Positions 1 to 9,406 of a stretch of 64,000 bases of DNA are shown one piece after another; within the stretch, counting starts at the first letter, position 1; every line of letters starts with the position of its first letter. This stretch comes from Streptomyces zingiberis (lineage in GTDB: Bacteria; Actinomycetota; Actinomycetes; Streptomycetales; Streptomycetaceae). The translations under genes and the position numbers were made by a program. The notes below the pieces were generated by a model that worked only from the letters and a program-made list of their open reading frames with translations, was not told where the DNA came from and ran no database searches. The stretch is from the NCBI RefSeq assembly GCF_012034935.1, contig NZ_JAATEN010000003.1, positions 356,284 through 420,283 of the forward strand. The letters run 5' to 3'.

Positions 1-1816
1 CGATCTCCCGTTCGATCCGTTCCACGAGCCCGTCGCGGAGCGAGGTCGGCGCGACGAGCAGGCGCCGGTAGGTGGCGCGGCGGGAGTAGCCGGAGAGCCG
101 GTTGAAGAGGTCGGAGAGGTCGGCGCCGACCTCGGGGTCGGCGGTGAGCAGCCCGAGGTCCTCGTAGAGCCGGGCGGTCTTCGGGTGGTAGTTGCCCGTG
201 CCGACGTGGGAGTAGCGGCGGAGGGTGTCGCCCTCCTGGCGGACCACGAGGGAGAGCTTGCAGTGCGTCTTCAGCCCCACGAGGCCGTAGACGACGTGAC
301 AGCCGGCCTCCTCCAGCTTCCGCGCCCACTTGATGTTGGCCTGCTCGTCGAAGCGCGCCTTGATCTCGACGAGCACCAGGACCTGCTTGCCCGCCTCGGC
401 GGCGTCCGCGAGCGCGGTGACGATCGGGGAGTCGCCGGAGGTGCGGTAGAGCGTCTGCTTGATCGCCAGGACGTCGGGGTCCTCCGCGGCCTGCTCCAGG
501 AAGGCCTGGACGGAGGTGGAGAACGAGTCGTACGGGTGGTGCAGCAGCACGTCGCGCTCGCGCAGCGCGGCGAAGATGTCCGGCGCGGAGGCCGACTCCA
601 CCTCGGCGAGGTCCCGGTGGGTGCGGGCGACGAACTTGGGGTACTTCAGCTCCGGCCGGTCCAGCGCCGCCATCCCGAAGAGGCCGGTCAGGTCCAGCGG
701 GCCGGGCAGCGGGAAGACCTCCGCCTCGGTGATCTTCAGCTCGCGGATCAGCCGGCCGAGGACCTCGGGGCTGATCGACTCCTCGACCTCCAGCCGCACG
801 GGCGGGCCGAAGCGGCGCCGCATCAGCTCCTTCTCCAGCGCCTTCAGCAGGTTCTCCGCGTCGTCCTCCTCCACCTCCAGGTCCTCGTTGCGGGTGACCC
901 GGAACATGTGGTGGGAGAGGACCTCCATACCGGGGAAGAGCTCCTCCAGATGCGCCGCGATCACGTCCTCCAGCGGCACGTACCGCTGCGGCGAGGCCTC
1001 CAGGAAGCGGGAGAGCAGCGGCGGCACCTTGACCCGGGCGAAGTGCTCGTGCCCGCTGACCGGGTTCCGTACGACGACGGCCAGGTTGAGGGAGAGCCCG
1101 GAGATGTACGGGAAGGGGTGCGCCGGGTCCACGGCGAGCGGGGTCAGCACGGGGAAGATCTGCCGCCGGAAGAGGCTGAGCAGCCGCGCCTGCTCCTGGT
1201 CGGTCAGCTCCGGCCAGCGGACGAGGTGGATCCCCTCCGCGGCGAGGGCCGGCAGCACGTCCCGCCGGCAGCAGACGGCGTGCCGGGCCATGAGTTCGCG
1301 GGAGCGGGTCCAGATGAGGTCCAGCACCGCACGGGGCTGGAGGCCCGAGGCGGAGCGGGTGGCGACGCCGGTGGCGATCCGGCGCTTGAGGCCGGCCACC
1401 CGGACCATGAAGAACTCGTCCAGGTTGGAGGCGAAGATCGCGAGGAAGTTGGCCCGCTCCAGCAGCGGGGTGGCCGGGTCCTCGGCGAGTTCCAGCACCC
1501 GCTCGTTGAACGCCAGCCAGCTCCGCTCGCGGTCCAGGAAGCGGCCCTCCGGCAGTTCGCCGGACGCCTCCTCGTCGCCGCCGTCCCAGGTGTCCGCGTC
1601 GTTGTCGAGGTCCGGATCGAGGTCGGAGCCCGGGGCCGGGCCCACGGTGGCGGGGCGGTGGGCGGCGAGGGAGCGCTCGGAGTCCTCGCCCAGCAGCGTG
1701 GGCTCACCGGCGGGAGCGGTGGGACCGGTGGGACCGGCCGGCGGACCGTTCCCGGCGGCGGGGGCGGACGGGGCCGGTGGCGTCCCGGCCGGTTCCTGGG
1801 CGCTGGAGTCGGTCAT
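1..1816 (-). CDS. ppk: Polyphosphate kinase (5' part; C-terminus beyond the window)
   Basis: Reversibly transfers the terminal phosphate of ATP onto inorganic polyphosphate, a cytoplasmic phosphate store. About 605 codons are visible. After a disordered Pro/Ala/Gly-rich N-terminus of about 80 residues comes the PPK N-domain ([16 protein letters not shown], then [21 protein letters not shown]), and near the left edge the stretch GLKTHCKL contains the histidine expected to be phosphorylated. The ATG at 1816 follows GAGGAC. mshD lies upstream on the same strand but is separated by a hairpin, so ppk probably has its own promoter in 1817-1977. That stretch has a weak PHO-box-like sequence (ATTCAAC on the minus strand). 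Family identity is secure; PhoP control is inference. Confidence 0.95.
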   Translation of the reverse strand, partial: MTDSSAQEPAGTPPAPSAPAAGNGPPAGPTGPTAPAGEPTLLGEDSERSLAAHRPATVGPAPGSDLDPDLDNDADTWDGGDEEASGELPEGRFLDRERSWLAFNERVLELAEDPATPLLERANFLAIFASNLDEFFMVRVAGLKRRIATGVATRSASGLQPRAVLDLIWTRSRELMARHAVCCRRDVLPALAAEGIHLVRWPELTDQEQARLLSLFRRQIFPVLTPLAVDPAHPFPYISGLSLNLAVVVRNPVSGHEHFARVKVPPLLSRFLEASPQRYVPLEDVIAAHLEELFPGMEVLSHHMFRVTRNEDLEVEEDDAENLLKALEKELMRRRFGPPVRLEVEESISPEVLGRLIRELKITEAEVFPLPGPLDLTGLFGMAALDRPELKYPKFVARTHRDLAEVESASAPDIFAALRERDVLLHHPYDSFSTSVQAFLEQAAEDPDVLAIKQTLYRTSGDSPIVTALADAAEAGKQVLVLVEIKARFDEQANIKWARKLEEAGCHVVYGLVGLKTHCKLSLVVRQEGDTLRRYSHVGTGNYHPKTARLYEDLGLLTADPEVGADLSDLFNRLSGYSRRATYRRLLVAPTSLRDGLVERIEREI

Positions 1817-1977
1817 GTCCTCATTGTTCCGCGACGAGGCGGAAGCGGGCGCCCCGTGAGGCGGCCGTTCCGCACGGGGGAGCCGCCGGTGGGGGGCCGT
1901 CGGGACAGCGGGGTGCATGGGGCGATGCTCGCAAGCGACGTTGAATCGTCGGTAACGGCGACATGGCGGCCAGGCAA

Positions 1978-2011
1978 GCGGGGGCCCTCCCGGAGGTGGC
2001 GGGCCCCCCGC
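1978..2011 (-). terminator. Hairpin terminator after mshD
   Basis: GCGGGGGCCC and GGGCCCCCCGC pair across a 13-nt loop with one bulged base. It directly follows the mshD stop and separates mshD from ppk. There is no T-tract, as is usual in Streptomyces. Confidence 0.6.
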
Positions 2012-2014
2012 GGG

Positions 2015-3178
2015 TCAGCTCTCCGTGCGGTACATCAGGTCGGTCTCGTGGACGGTGAAGCCGAGCCCCTCGTAGACGGCCACCGCCGCCGCGTTGTCGG
2101 CGTCCACGTAGAGCATCGCGGCGGGCAGCCCGCGGTCCGCCAGGTACCGCAGACCGAGGAGGGTGAGGGCCTTGCCGAGGCCGCCGCCCTGGGCGGCGGG
2201 GTCGACGCCCACGACGTACACCTCGCCGAGCCCCTCCGCCCGGTGGACCTTCGTCCAGTGGAAGCCGGCGAGCCGGCCGCCGCGCTCGGCGAGGAAGAAG
2301 CCCGCCGGGTCGAACCACTCCTCCGCCTCGCGGTCGTCGAGGTCCCGGCGGGTGAGGGAACCCTGCTCGGGGTGGTGGGCGAAGGCGGCCGCGTTCACCG
2401 CCAGCCAGGCGTCCTCGTCGGCGCCGGGCCGGAACGTCCGTACGGTGACGTCCGCCGGGAGCCGCGGCTCGGGGAGGTCCGCGCCGGCCAGCGGGCGGCG
2501 CATCTGCCGCAGTTCGCGGAAGAGGGCGAGCCCCAGCCGCCGCGCGAGGTGGCGGGCGGCGGGGTGGCCGCCGTGCGCCCAGACGCGCAGCCGCCGGCCG
2601 GTGGCGGTGAGCAGCGCGCGGCCGAGGGCGTGGCCGTGGCCCCGCAGCCGGTGGCCGGGGTGGACCACGAACTCGGCGGCCGGGGCCTCCACGGGGTCGG
2701 TGCCGTCGAGTTGGGCGTAGCCGACCACCGCGCCCGGGGAGCCCTCCGGCCGCTCCGGGCCCCTGTGCGGCTCCGCCGCGGCGGGCGGAGCGCCGGCCGT
2801 CCCGGCCGTCCCGGCCGTCCCGGCCGTCCCGGCCGTCTCGGTCGTCTCGCGGAGGAGGAGATGACGGACGCCCTCGCGCCGGCCGCCGCGCAGATGGAGC
2901 CGGCCCTGTTCGGAGACGGCCTGGCGGCCGTCCTGCTCCGCCGCCGCGTCGAGCAGGGCGAAGACCTCGGGGAGCGTCCCCGGGTCCACCGCGTCGAGGA
3001 GTTCGACGGTGCGGCCCGGTCCGGCGGCGGCCGCCATCTCCGCCGCGTCCGGCGCGAGCGCCGTGCCGGCCGCGCCTTCCGTGGCGGCCGCGTCCGCCGG
3101 GCCCGCCGCGTCCGTCATGCCGGCCGTGCCCGTCGCACCGTTCCGGCCGTTCCCACCGTTCCCGTTCGCGTCGCTCAT
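2015..3178 (-). CDS. mshD: Mycothiol synthase (tandem GNAT)
   Basis: Acetylates Cys-GlcN-Ins with acetyl-CoA, the last step of mycothiol synthesis. The protein has 387 residues, longer than the roughly 310 usual for MshD. The excess is an Ala/Gly/Thr N-terminal extension and a GTAGTAG-type repeat linker in the first GNAT domain, encoded by tandem CCGGCCGTCC-like repeats around 2799-2836. The C-terminal GNAT domain carries the acetyl-CoA loop (VDPAAQGGGLGKAL) and the end motif YVDADNAAAVAVYEGLGF. The ATG at 3178 is preferred over an upstream GTG at 3226 because a -10 hexamer ends 7 nt before it, implying a leaderless transcript. It is divergent from the 5'-nucleotidase gene. Confidence 0.93.
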   Translation of the reverse strand: MSDANGNGGNGRNGATGTAGMTDAAGPADAAATEGAAGTALAPDAAEMAAAAGPGRTVELLDAVDPGTLPEVFALLDAAAEQDGRQAVSEQGRLHLRGGRREGVRHLLLRETTETAGTAGTAGTAGTAGAPPAAAEPHRGPERPEGSPGAVVGYAQLDGTDPVEAPAAEFVVHPGHRLRGHGHALGRALLTATGRRLRVWAHGGHPAARHLARRLGLALFRELRQMRRPLAGADLPEPRLPADVTVRTFRPGADEDAWLAVNAAAFAHHPEQGSLTRRDLDDREAEEWFDPAGFFLAERGGRLAGFHWTKVHRAEGLGEVYVVGVDPAAQGGGLGKALTLLGLRYLADRGLPAAMLYVDADNAAAVAVYEGLGFTVHETDLMYRTES

Positions 3179-3185
3179 GGCGCCG

Positions 3186-3191
3186 AGCCTA
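3186..3191 (-). promoter_or_regulatory. Leaderless -10 element of mshD
   Basis: TAGGCT on the minus strand with 7 nt between it and the ATG, so transcription is predicted to begin at the start codon. Confidence 0.5.
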
Positions 3192-3326
3192 CGTCGCCCG
3201 CGCCGGGCGGCGGCACCGTCCCGCAATCTGCTCGTTACCCGGTCACCCCTGCCGTGCTACGCGCGTTGACCGTAGGCTGCCCCCGATCACCGGAAGGGTG
3301 TTCCACAGCCTGTGAAGGGGAAAGCA

Positions 3327-5144
3327 ATGCCAGCCTCATCCCAACGGCGGCGCGGTCTGCGCCGGTTGACCGCAGGGGCGGCCGTTCTGGCCGCCACGGC
3401 CGGAGTCCTCTCCGCCGCCGTTCCGGCCGGGGCGGCCGACGGCAAGAACAACAAACCCGGCAAACCGGGCAACAGCTCCACCGTCGACGTCCAGCTTCTC
3501 TCCTTCAACGACTTCCACGGCAACCTGGAGCCCCCGGCCGGCTCCTCCGGCCGGGTGACCCACGCGCACGAGGACGGAACCACCGAGACGGTCGACGCGG
3601 GCGGCGTCGAGTACCTGGCCACCTCGCTGCGGAAGGCCCGGGAGGGGCAGCGCTACAGCGTCACCGCCGCCGCGGGCGACATGGTGGGCGCCAGCCCGCT
3701 GCTCTCCGGCCTCTTCCACGACGAGCCGACGATCGAGGCGATGAACGGGCTCGGCCTGGACGTCACCGGGGTCGGCAACCACGAGTTCGACGAGGGCATG
3801 GCCGAGCTGCGCCGCCTCCAGAACGGCGGCTGCCACCCGGTGGACGGCTGCTACGAGAAGGGCAAGCGCTTCAAGGGCGCCGCCTTCCCGTACCTCGCGG
3901 CGAACGTGACCGACGAGAAGACCGGCAAGCCGGTCCTCAAGCCGTACACCATATGGAAGCGCGGCGACGTCAAGATCGGCTTCATCGGCGTCACCCTGGA
4001 GGGCACGCCGGACATCGTCACCGCCGAGGGCGTCAAGGGCCTGAAGTTCCACGACGAGGCGGAGACGGTCAACAAGTACGCCAAGGAGCTGGAGCGCAAG
4101 GGCGTCAAGTCGGTCGTCGCGCTCATCCACGAGGGTGGTGCGCCGGCGAGCACCGCGTACAACTACGACTGCGACTCCCCGGGCCCCGGTGACGGCATCT
4201 CCGGGCCGATCGCCGAGATCGCCAAGAAGATCAGCCCGCGGGTGGACGCCCTCGTCACCGGCCATACCCACCAGGCGTACGCCTGCACGATCCCGGACCC
4301 CTCGGGCACGCCGCGCACCGTCACCTCCGCGGCCTCCTTCGGCCGCCTCTACACCGACACCACCCTCACCTACGACCGGCGCACCAAGGACATCGTGCGG
4401 ACCAGCGTCAGCGCCGCCAACCACGTCGTCCGCCGGGACCAGCCCAAGGCCGCGGACATGACCTCGCTGATCAAGCGGTGGGACGCGCTGGCCGCCCCGG
4501 TGGCCGACCGGCCCGTGGGCCACATCTCCGCCGACATCGCCGGCCGCGGCGCCACGACCCCCGAGTCCCCGCTCGGTGACGTGATCGCCGACGCCCAGCT
4601 CGCGGCCACCGCCGCCGAGGACCGGGGCGGCGCACAGCTCGCGCTGATGAACCCGGGCGGCATCCGCGCGGACCTGACGTACGCGGCCTCGGGCGGCGAG
4701 GGCGACGGGGTCGTCACCTACGGCGAGGCGTTCACCGTCCAGCCGTTCACCAACATGCTGACCACGCTCGGCCTCACCGGTGAGCAGCTCCTGGCGGTGC
4801 TGCGCCAGCAGGTCGGCGGGGCCAACGAGAGCTCGCCGAAGATCCTCCAGGTCTCGGAGGGCCTCACCTACACCCTCGATCTGACGCAGTCCGGCGCCGA
4901 CCGGATCGTCACCGACTCCGTGCGGCTGAACGGCGAGCCGATCGACACCGGGGCCACCTACCGGGTGACGGTCAACGAGTTCCTGGCCGGCGGCGGCGAC
5001 GGCTTCCCCGCCTTCACCGAGGGCACGGACAAGCTGGTCGGCGGCTCGGACCTGGACGCCTTCACGGACTACCTGGAGGCGAACTCCTCCGCCGGATCGC
5101 CGCTGGCTCCGCCCGCGGCCGACCGGATCACGGTCGTGAGCTGA
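3327..5144 (+). CDS. Secreted 5'-nucleotidase / 2',3'-cyclic phosphodiesterase (UshA family)
   Basis: Predicted exported metallophosphatase that hydrolyses nucleotides outside the cell, releasing phosphate and nucleosides. The 605-residue protein starts with a signal peptide (RRR, a hydrophobic run, then PAGAADG). Metal-binding motifs follow in family order: FNDFHGN, GDMVGASPLLSG, GNHEFDEG and VTGHTHQAY. The C-terminal nucleotide-binding domain shows NPGGIRADL, TVQPFTNML and NEFLAGGGDGFPAF. The ATG at 3327 has AAGGGG six bases upstream; an in-frame GTG at 3312 lacks a ribosome site. A TAGGCT at 3270 may be its -10. No membrane or cell-wall anchor is seen at the C-terminus. Link to phosphate scavenging is inference. 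Confidence 0.93.
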   Translation: MPASSQRRRGLRRLTAGAAVLAATAGVLSAAVPAGAADGKNNKPGKPGNSSTVDVQLLSFNDFHGNLEPPAGSSGRVTHAHEDGTTETVDAGGVEYLATSLRKAREGQRYSVTAAAGDMVGASPLLSGLFHDEPTIEAMNGLGLDVTGVGNHEFDEGMAELRRLQNGGCHPVDGCYEKGKRFKGAAFPYLAANVTDEKTGKPVLKPYTIWKRGDVKIGFIGVTLEGTPDIVTAEGVKGLKFHDEAETVNKYAKELERKGVKSVVALIHEGGAPASTAYNYDCDSPGPGDGISGPIAEIAKKISPRVDALVTGHTHQAYACTIPDPSGTPRTVTSAASFGRLYTDTTLTYDRRTKDIVRTSVSAANHVVRRDQPKAADMTSLIKRWDALAAPVADRPVGHISADIAGRGATTPESPLGDVIADAQLAATAAEDRGGAQLALMNPGGIRADLTYAASGGEGDGVVTYGEAFTVQPFTNMLTTLGLTGEQLLAVLRQQVGGANESSPKILQVSEGLTYTLDLTQSGADRIVTDSVRLNGEPIDTGATYRVTVNEFLAGGGDGFPAFTEGTDKLVGGSDLDAFTDYLEANSSAGSPLAPPAADRITVVS

Positions 5145-5187
5145 CCTCACGGATCCGTGGCCCGCGCGGCCCGGACGCGCGGACTCG

Positions 5188-5220
5188 AACGGCCCGGCGG
5201 GCAGGACCCGCCGGGCCGTT
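5188..5220. terminator. Bidirectional hairpin terminator
   Basis: A perfect 14-bp inverted repeat (AACGGCCCGGCGGG and its complement) with a 5-nt loop lies between the convergent nucleotidase and sensor-kinase genes. Confidence 0.75.
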
Positions 5221-5284
5221 CGGCTGCCCGGCCGGCGCGGCGCGGTGAGCCCGGCAGGTGGGGCGTCCGCGGTGACGGCGGCAC

Positions 5285-5350
5285 CTGCGGCTGCGACTGC
5301 GACTGCGGCTGCGGCTGCGGCTGCGGCTGCGGCTGCGGCTGCGGCTGCGA
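5285..5350. repeat. Hexanucleotide tandem repeat (CTGCGG)11
   Basis: Eleven uninterrupted 6-bp units, eight CTGCGG and three CTGCGA, in the 327-bp gap between convergent genes. The ORFs crossing it encode only dipeptide repeats and are not credible. Apart from this repeat and the hairpin the gap (5145-5471) holds nothing recognisable. Confidence 0.9.
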
Positions 5351-5471
5351 GCGGCACGGAAGGTGTGGCCCGGGTGGCGGGCGTGGGGTGGCGCGAGGCG
5401 CCGCCGACCCCACGGCGCGCGGCCCGGGTCCGGCCGGGAGAGGCCGGCGGGACGAGGCCGGAAGGCCGCGG

Positions 5472-7010
5472 TCAGGACGCCTGGCCGGGCGGTGCACCCG
5501 GCCCGGACCCGGGTGCCGTCCCCGGCGCCGCAGGTGGCAGGCCCGGCGGCCGGTCCGGCGCCGACGGCAGGCCCGGCGGCAGATCCGGCGGCGGGTGCGC
5601 CGCACCCGGGATACGGACGGCCGCCACCGTGCCACCGCCCGGCGCCGGGCGCAGCGCCACCTCGCCGCCCGCCTGGCCCACCGCGCGGTCGACGATCGAC
5701 AGCCCGAGCCCGGAACCGGGCAGTCCGCGCGCCGCCGGGGAGCGCCAGAACCGCTCGAAGACATGGGGCAGTTCCTCGGCCGGCACCCCCGGCCCGTGGT
5801 CCCGGACGGTCAGCTCGCCGTCCCGGAGCACCACCTCGACCGAGCCGCCGGGCGGGCTGAACTTCACCGCGTTGTCGAGCAGGTTGACCACCGCCCGCTC
5901 CAGCGCGGCCGGCTCGGCCCGCACGTACCACGGCGCCAGCGCGGTGGTGACGGTGACGGACGAGCCGCGCAGCCGGGCCCGTTCCACCGCGCGCGCGGCG
6001 ATGGCGTGCAGCCCCGTCACCTCCGGCGGGGCGGCGCCGGCGGCGGTGTCCGGCCGGGCCAGTTCCTGGAGGTCACCGATGAGGGCGGCCAGTTCCTTCG
6101 TCTGGGCGCGCACGGAGTCCAGCAGGGCGGCGCGATCCGCGGCGGGGATCGCCCGGCCGGTCTCCTCGCTGCGGACGAGCAGGTCGATGTTGGTGCGCAG
6201 CGAGGTCAGCGGGGTCCGCAACTCGTGCCCGGCGTCCGCGATGAGCTGCTGCTGGCGGTCGCGGGAGGAGGCGAGGGCCGCCGTCATGGCGTTGAAGGAC
6301 CGCGACAGCCGGGCGATCTCGTCCTCGCCCTCCACCGGGATCCGCACGGCGAGATCCTCCGTACGGGCCACGTGTTCGACCGCGCCGGTGAGCCGGTCCA
6401 CCGGCCGCAGCCCGGTCCGCGCGATCCACAGCCCGGCGGTGGCCGCGCCGAGGACGCCCACCCCGGCCACCGCGGTGAGCAGCAGCGCGAGCGTGCCCAG
6501 CGGTTCCTCGACGTCCCGCAGCGAGCGGGCGACGGACACCGCGTACCCGGGCGCGCCGCCGGCGGGGCCGACGCGCCGGGTGAGCACCCGCACCGGCTCG
6601 CCGTCCTCGGTCACCCCGTCGCGCAGCACCTCGTCGCGGGTGCCGGCGGCGACCTCCGCGTCGGCGGCGGTGACCTCCACGGGCTGGGAGTTGTCGGCCA
6701 CGCAGCGGCCGCCGTCCTCCGTCACGACCTGGCCGTAGGCGATGCCGGGCAGGACGCGCCGGTCGGCCTGCGGGGTGGTGGCCCGGCAGTCGGCCACGGT
6801 CCGGGAGAGGAACTCCGGCGGGACGCGCACGTTGCGCAGGGAGGTGTCGATCTGGCCGCGGAGCTGGTCGCGGGTGAGGAACCAGCAGGCGAAGGCCGAG
6901 ACGGCCACGGCCACGGCCACGGCCACGGCCGTCAGCAGCGTCAGCCGCGTCCGCAGCGGCAGCCGGCGCAGGGCGCGCGGGGCGCGGCGGCGGGCGGCGG
7001 GGCCGTTCAC
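5472..7010 (-). CDS. Sensor histidine kinase, MprB-like
   Basis: Membrane sensor of the two-component pair with the regulator just upstream. The 512-residue protein has a TM helix at about 21-45, an extracytoplasmic sensor loop to about 170, a second TM at about 171-197, and a HAMP region. The dimerisation box [16 protein letters not shown] has the phospho-accepting His262, and the ATPase domain shows [16 protein letters not shown] and GSGLGLSIV. The last ~45 residues are Pro/Gly-rich. The GTG start at 7010 overlaps the regulator stop by 4 bp (GTGA), indicating translational coupling. The H-box context resembles mycobacterial MprB, and the HtrA gene next door fits an envelope-stress role (inference). 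Confidence 0.9.
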   Translation of the reverse strand: MNGPAARRRAPRALRRLPLRTRLTLLTAVAVAVAVAVSAFACWFLTRDQLRGQIDTSLRNVRVPPEFLSRTVADCRATTPQADRRVLPGIAYGQVVTEDGGRCVADNSQPVEVTAADAEVAAGTRDEVLRDGVTEDGEPVRVLTRRVGPAGGAPGYAVSVARSLRDVEEPLGTLALLLTAVAGVGVLGAATAGLWIARTGLRPVDRLTGAVEHVARTEDLAVRIPVEGEDEIARLSRSFNAMTAALASSRDRQQQLIADAGHELRTPLTSLRTNIDLLVRSEETGRAIPAADRAALLDSVRAQTKELAALIGDLQELARPDTAAGAAPPEVTGLHAIAARAVERARLRGSSVTVTTALAPWYVRAEPAALERAVVNLLDNAVKFSPPGGSVEVVLRDGELTVRDHGPGVPAEELPHVFERFWRSPAARGLPGSGLGLSIVDRAVGQAGGEVALRPAPGGGTVAAVRIPGAAHPPPDLPPGLPSAPDRPPGLPPAAPGTAPGSGPGAPPGQAS

Positions 7011-7744
7011 GGCGCCCCGCCGTCGCCGCGCAGCACGTATCCGACGCCGCGCACGGTGTGCACGAGCCGCGGCTCGCCGCCCGCCTCCGTCTTGCGGCGC
7101 AGATACATCACGTACACGTCCAGCGAGTTGGAGCTCGGCTCGAAGTCGAAGCCCCAGACGGCCTTGAGGATCTGCTCGCGCGTGAGCACCTGCCGGGGGT
7201 GCGCCAGGAACATCTCCAGCAGCGTGAACTCGGTACGGGTCAGCTCCACCGGCCGCCCGCCGCGGGTGACCTCACGGGTGCCGGGATTCATCCGGAGGTC
7301 GCCGAAGGTGAGCACGCCGGAGGCGTCCTCCTCCGGCGTGCCCGCCGCGGTGGCGGTGTACGAGAAGCCGCGGCGCAGCAACGCCCGGACGCGGGCCAGC
7401 AGTTCGTCCAGCTCGAACGGTTTGACGAGATAGTCGTCCGCGCCCGCGTCGAGGCCGGTGACGCGGTCGCCGACGGTGTCCCGCGCCGTCAGCATCAGGA
7501 TCGGCACGGTGGAACCGGCGGCGCGCAGCCTGCGGGCGGTGGTGAGGCCGTCCATGCGCGGCATCAGCACGTCGAGCAGGATCAGCCCGGGCCGGTGGCT
7601 CTCGGCCTTGGCCAGGGCGTCGATCCCGTCGACGGCGGTCTCCGTCTCGTAGCCCTCGAAGACGAGACTGCGGCGGAGCGCGTCGCGGACGGCGGGTTCG
7701 TCGTCCACGACCAGGATGCGGTTCTCGCCACCGGCGGGGCTCAT
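7007..7744 (-). CDS. Response regulator, OmpR family, MprA-like
   Basis: DNA-binding partner of the downstream kinase. The 245-residue protein has a receiver with acidic pocket D14/D15, phospho-acceptor D58 ([12 protein letters not shown]), T86 and K108 ([13 protein letters not shown]). A winged-helix output domain ends in [17 protein letters not shown] and [12 protein letters not shown], close to mycobacterial MprA. The ATG at 7744 is preceded by AGGGAGAA. It is 183 bp downstream of the HtrA gene on the same strand. In mycobacteria MprAB sits beside and controls the protease gene pepD, so a similar circuit is likely here. Confidence 0.92.
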   Translation of the reverse strand: MSPAGGENRILVVDDEPAVRDALRRSLVFEGYETETAVDGIDALAKAESHRPGLILLDVLMPRMDGLTTARRLRAAGSTVPILMLTARDTVGDRVTGLDAGADDYLVKPFELDELLARVRALLRRGFSYTATAAGTPEEDASGVLTFGDLRMNPGTREVTRGGRPVELTRTEFTLLEMFLAHPRQVLTREQILKAVWGFDFEPSSNSLDVYVMYLRRKTEAGGEPRLVHTVRGVGYVLRGDGGAP

Positions 7745-7927
7745 GGCTGCTGTTCTCCCTGGGGGTACGGATCACGGAGCGGGGCGCGCGGAACGCCGCC
7801 GCCCGGCCAGCCTGGCACGGGCCGGCGCGGCGGCCGCGCGGCGAGGGGCGGCGCGGCGGAGCGCGTCCCCCGGCCGCGCGCTCCGCCGGCCGGCCGGACG
7901 CCCGGTGGCGTTCCGGACGCGCCGGGG

Positions 7928-9160
7928 TCAGCCGCCGTCACCGGACCGCAGCTCGTCCATGACCTTCTTCACCTCGTCGATCGGGATGGCGAAGCCCAGG
8001 CCGACGCTGCCCGCGCTGGTGGCGGAGGTGCCGGAGCCCCCGGAGGTCCCGGGCGCGTACATCGCGGAGTTGATGCCGATGATCCGCCCGTCCATGTCGA
8101 TCAGCGGCCCTCCCGAGTTGCCGGGGTTGAGGGAGGCGTCGGTCTGGATCGCGGGGTAGGTGGTGGTGTCCCCGCCGACCTGGCCGTTGTACTGGCCGCC
8201 GCCGAACTCGAACGGCCACTGCCGGCCGTCGCCGCCGGAGGACTGCTGCCCGCCGTCGTCGCGTCCCACGGTCACCTCACGGTCGAGCGCCGAGACGATA
8301 CCGCTGGTGACCGTGCCGGTCAGGCCCTCGGGGGAGCCGATGGCCACCACCTGGTCGCCCACCGTCACCCCGGCGGAGTCGCCGAGCACCGCGGGGGTCA
8401 GCCCGCTGACGTCCCGCGCCTGGAGGAGCGCGAGGTCGAGGTCCGGGTCGCTGCCGCGCACGTCGGCGGTCGCCTTGGTCCCGTCGTCGAACACCACCTC
8501 GATGGAGGTGGCGCCGGAGACCACGTGGTTGTTGGTGAGGATCTCCCCGTCCGCCGAGGTGATCACTCCGGAGCCGGAGGACTGCCCGGAGGCGGAGGTG
8601 GCGTGGATCTCCACGACGCTCGGCCGGACCGTCTCGGCGACGGAGGCGACGGAGCCGTCCGTCACCTCGGAGACGCCGGTCGCGGAGACGGTGGTGCTCG
8701 CGGCGGGCCGGCCGGCGTCGGCGAGCCCTCCGGCCGCCCACCCCGCGCCACCCCCCACGGCACCGGCCACGACGGCGACGGCCGCGAGGAGCGCGAGCGG
8801 CCCGCGGCGGCGCCGGTGCCGTGGGCGCCCGTGGCCTGAGACGCCCGTCAGGGCCTGCGGGGGCGGGCCGGCCGGGGGTGCCCCGTGGGCGGCCCCGGCG
8901 TCGTCACCGCCCGGCGAGGGGACGGTGTGCCCCGAGGGCCAGATGGTCGTGCCCTCCGGGGTGACGAACGGCGGTGTTTGCGTCGGCCGTCCGGGCGCGG
9001 GGTGGTCGGAGGCGCCGGCCGGGGCGGGGCCCGGGGCCGGGTCCGGGGCCGGGGCCGGGGCCGGGGCCGGGAAGGGGGCGGTGCCCCGGGGGTCGTCGGG
9101 GCGCCCGGAGTCGTCGGCCGGGCGCTGCGGCTGTGGCGGGTACGCACGGGTCTCGGTCAT
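7928..9160 (-). CDS. HtrA/DegP-type trypsin-like serine protease, no PDZ domain
   Basis: Membrane-anchored envelope protease of 410 residues. The N-terminal ~120 residues are Pro/Ala-rich and cytoplasmic, with a PAPAPAPAP run. One TM helix (LALLAAVAVVAGAVGGG) leads to the extracytoplasmic protease domain. The triad is visible: His in LTNNHVVSG, Asp in DLDLALLQ and Ser in NPGNSGGPL. The protein stops ~20 residues after the last strand (GLGFAIPIDEVKK), where DegP and PepD continue into a PDZ domain. The ATG at 9160 is preferred over an upstream start giving an unlikely 33-residue extension. It heads the MprAB-like pair. Confidence 0.9.
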   Translation of the reverse strand: MTETRAYPPQPQRPADDSGRPDDPRGTAPFPAPAPAPAPDPAPGPAPAGASDHPAPGRPTQTPPFVTPEGTTIWPSGHTVPSPGGDDAGAAHGAPPAGPPPQALTGVSGHGRPRHRRRRGPLALLAAVAVVAGAVGGGAGWAAGGLADAGRPAASTTVSATGVSEVTDGSVASVAETVRPSVVEIHATSASGQSSGSGVITSADGEILTNNHVVSGATSIEVVFDDGTKATADVRGSDPDLDLALLQARDVSGLTPAVLGDSAGVTVGDQVVAIGSPEGLTGTVTSGIVSALDREVTVGRDDGGQQSSGGDGRQWPFEFGGGQYNGQVGGDTTTYPAIQTDASLNPGNSGGPLIDMDGRIIGINSAMYAPGTSGGSGTSATSAGSVGLGFAIPIDEVKKVMDELRSGDGG

Positions 9161-9292
9161 GTCTCCGACGATCCGCGCCGAACATGAGATTCCGCTGAGG
9201 GGTGACTGAGAAGCCGGGCAGAAGCCTGTAGGCCCGGCATAAGGCACGGCCGCCGGCACACGGGGAGCCGTCGCGCGACGGCCGCCCGGCGA

Positions 9293-9327
9293 CCGGTCCG
9301 GTCCGGTCCGGTCCGGTCCGGTCCGGT
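9293..9327. repeat. Pentanucleotide tandem repeat (CCGGT)7
   Basis: Seven perfect copies of CCGGT in the 246-bp gap between the LacI and HtrA genes, with looser GTCAGGCCC-type repeats after it (9340-9410). No promoter or terminator is assignable inside it. Confidence 0.85.
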
Positions 9328-9406
9328 CACGGACGATCAGGCCCAGTCACTCACAGCGGGTCCGGTCAAGGCCCGGTCAGGCCCCGTCGGGCGCGGCCGG
9401 ATCCCG

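Noticed and set aside
3233..3250. PHO-box-like GTTACCCGGTCACCCC before the nucleotidase
   Set aside because: Only one unit fits the 11-bp PhoP consensus; the other is out of register.
185..4192. Very long plus-strand ORF of 1335 codons
   Set aside because: It runs antisense to ppk and mshD and then through the nucleotidase gene in another frame. Real genes with clear motifs occupy both parts.
5285..5350. CRISPR-like array
   Set aside because: It is a simple 6-bp tandem repeat with no spacers and no cas genes nearby.
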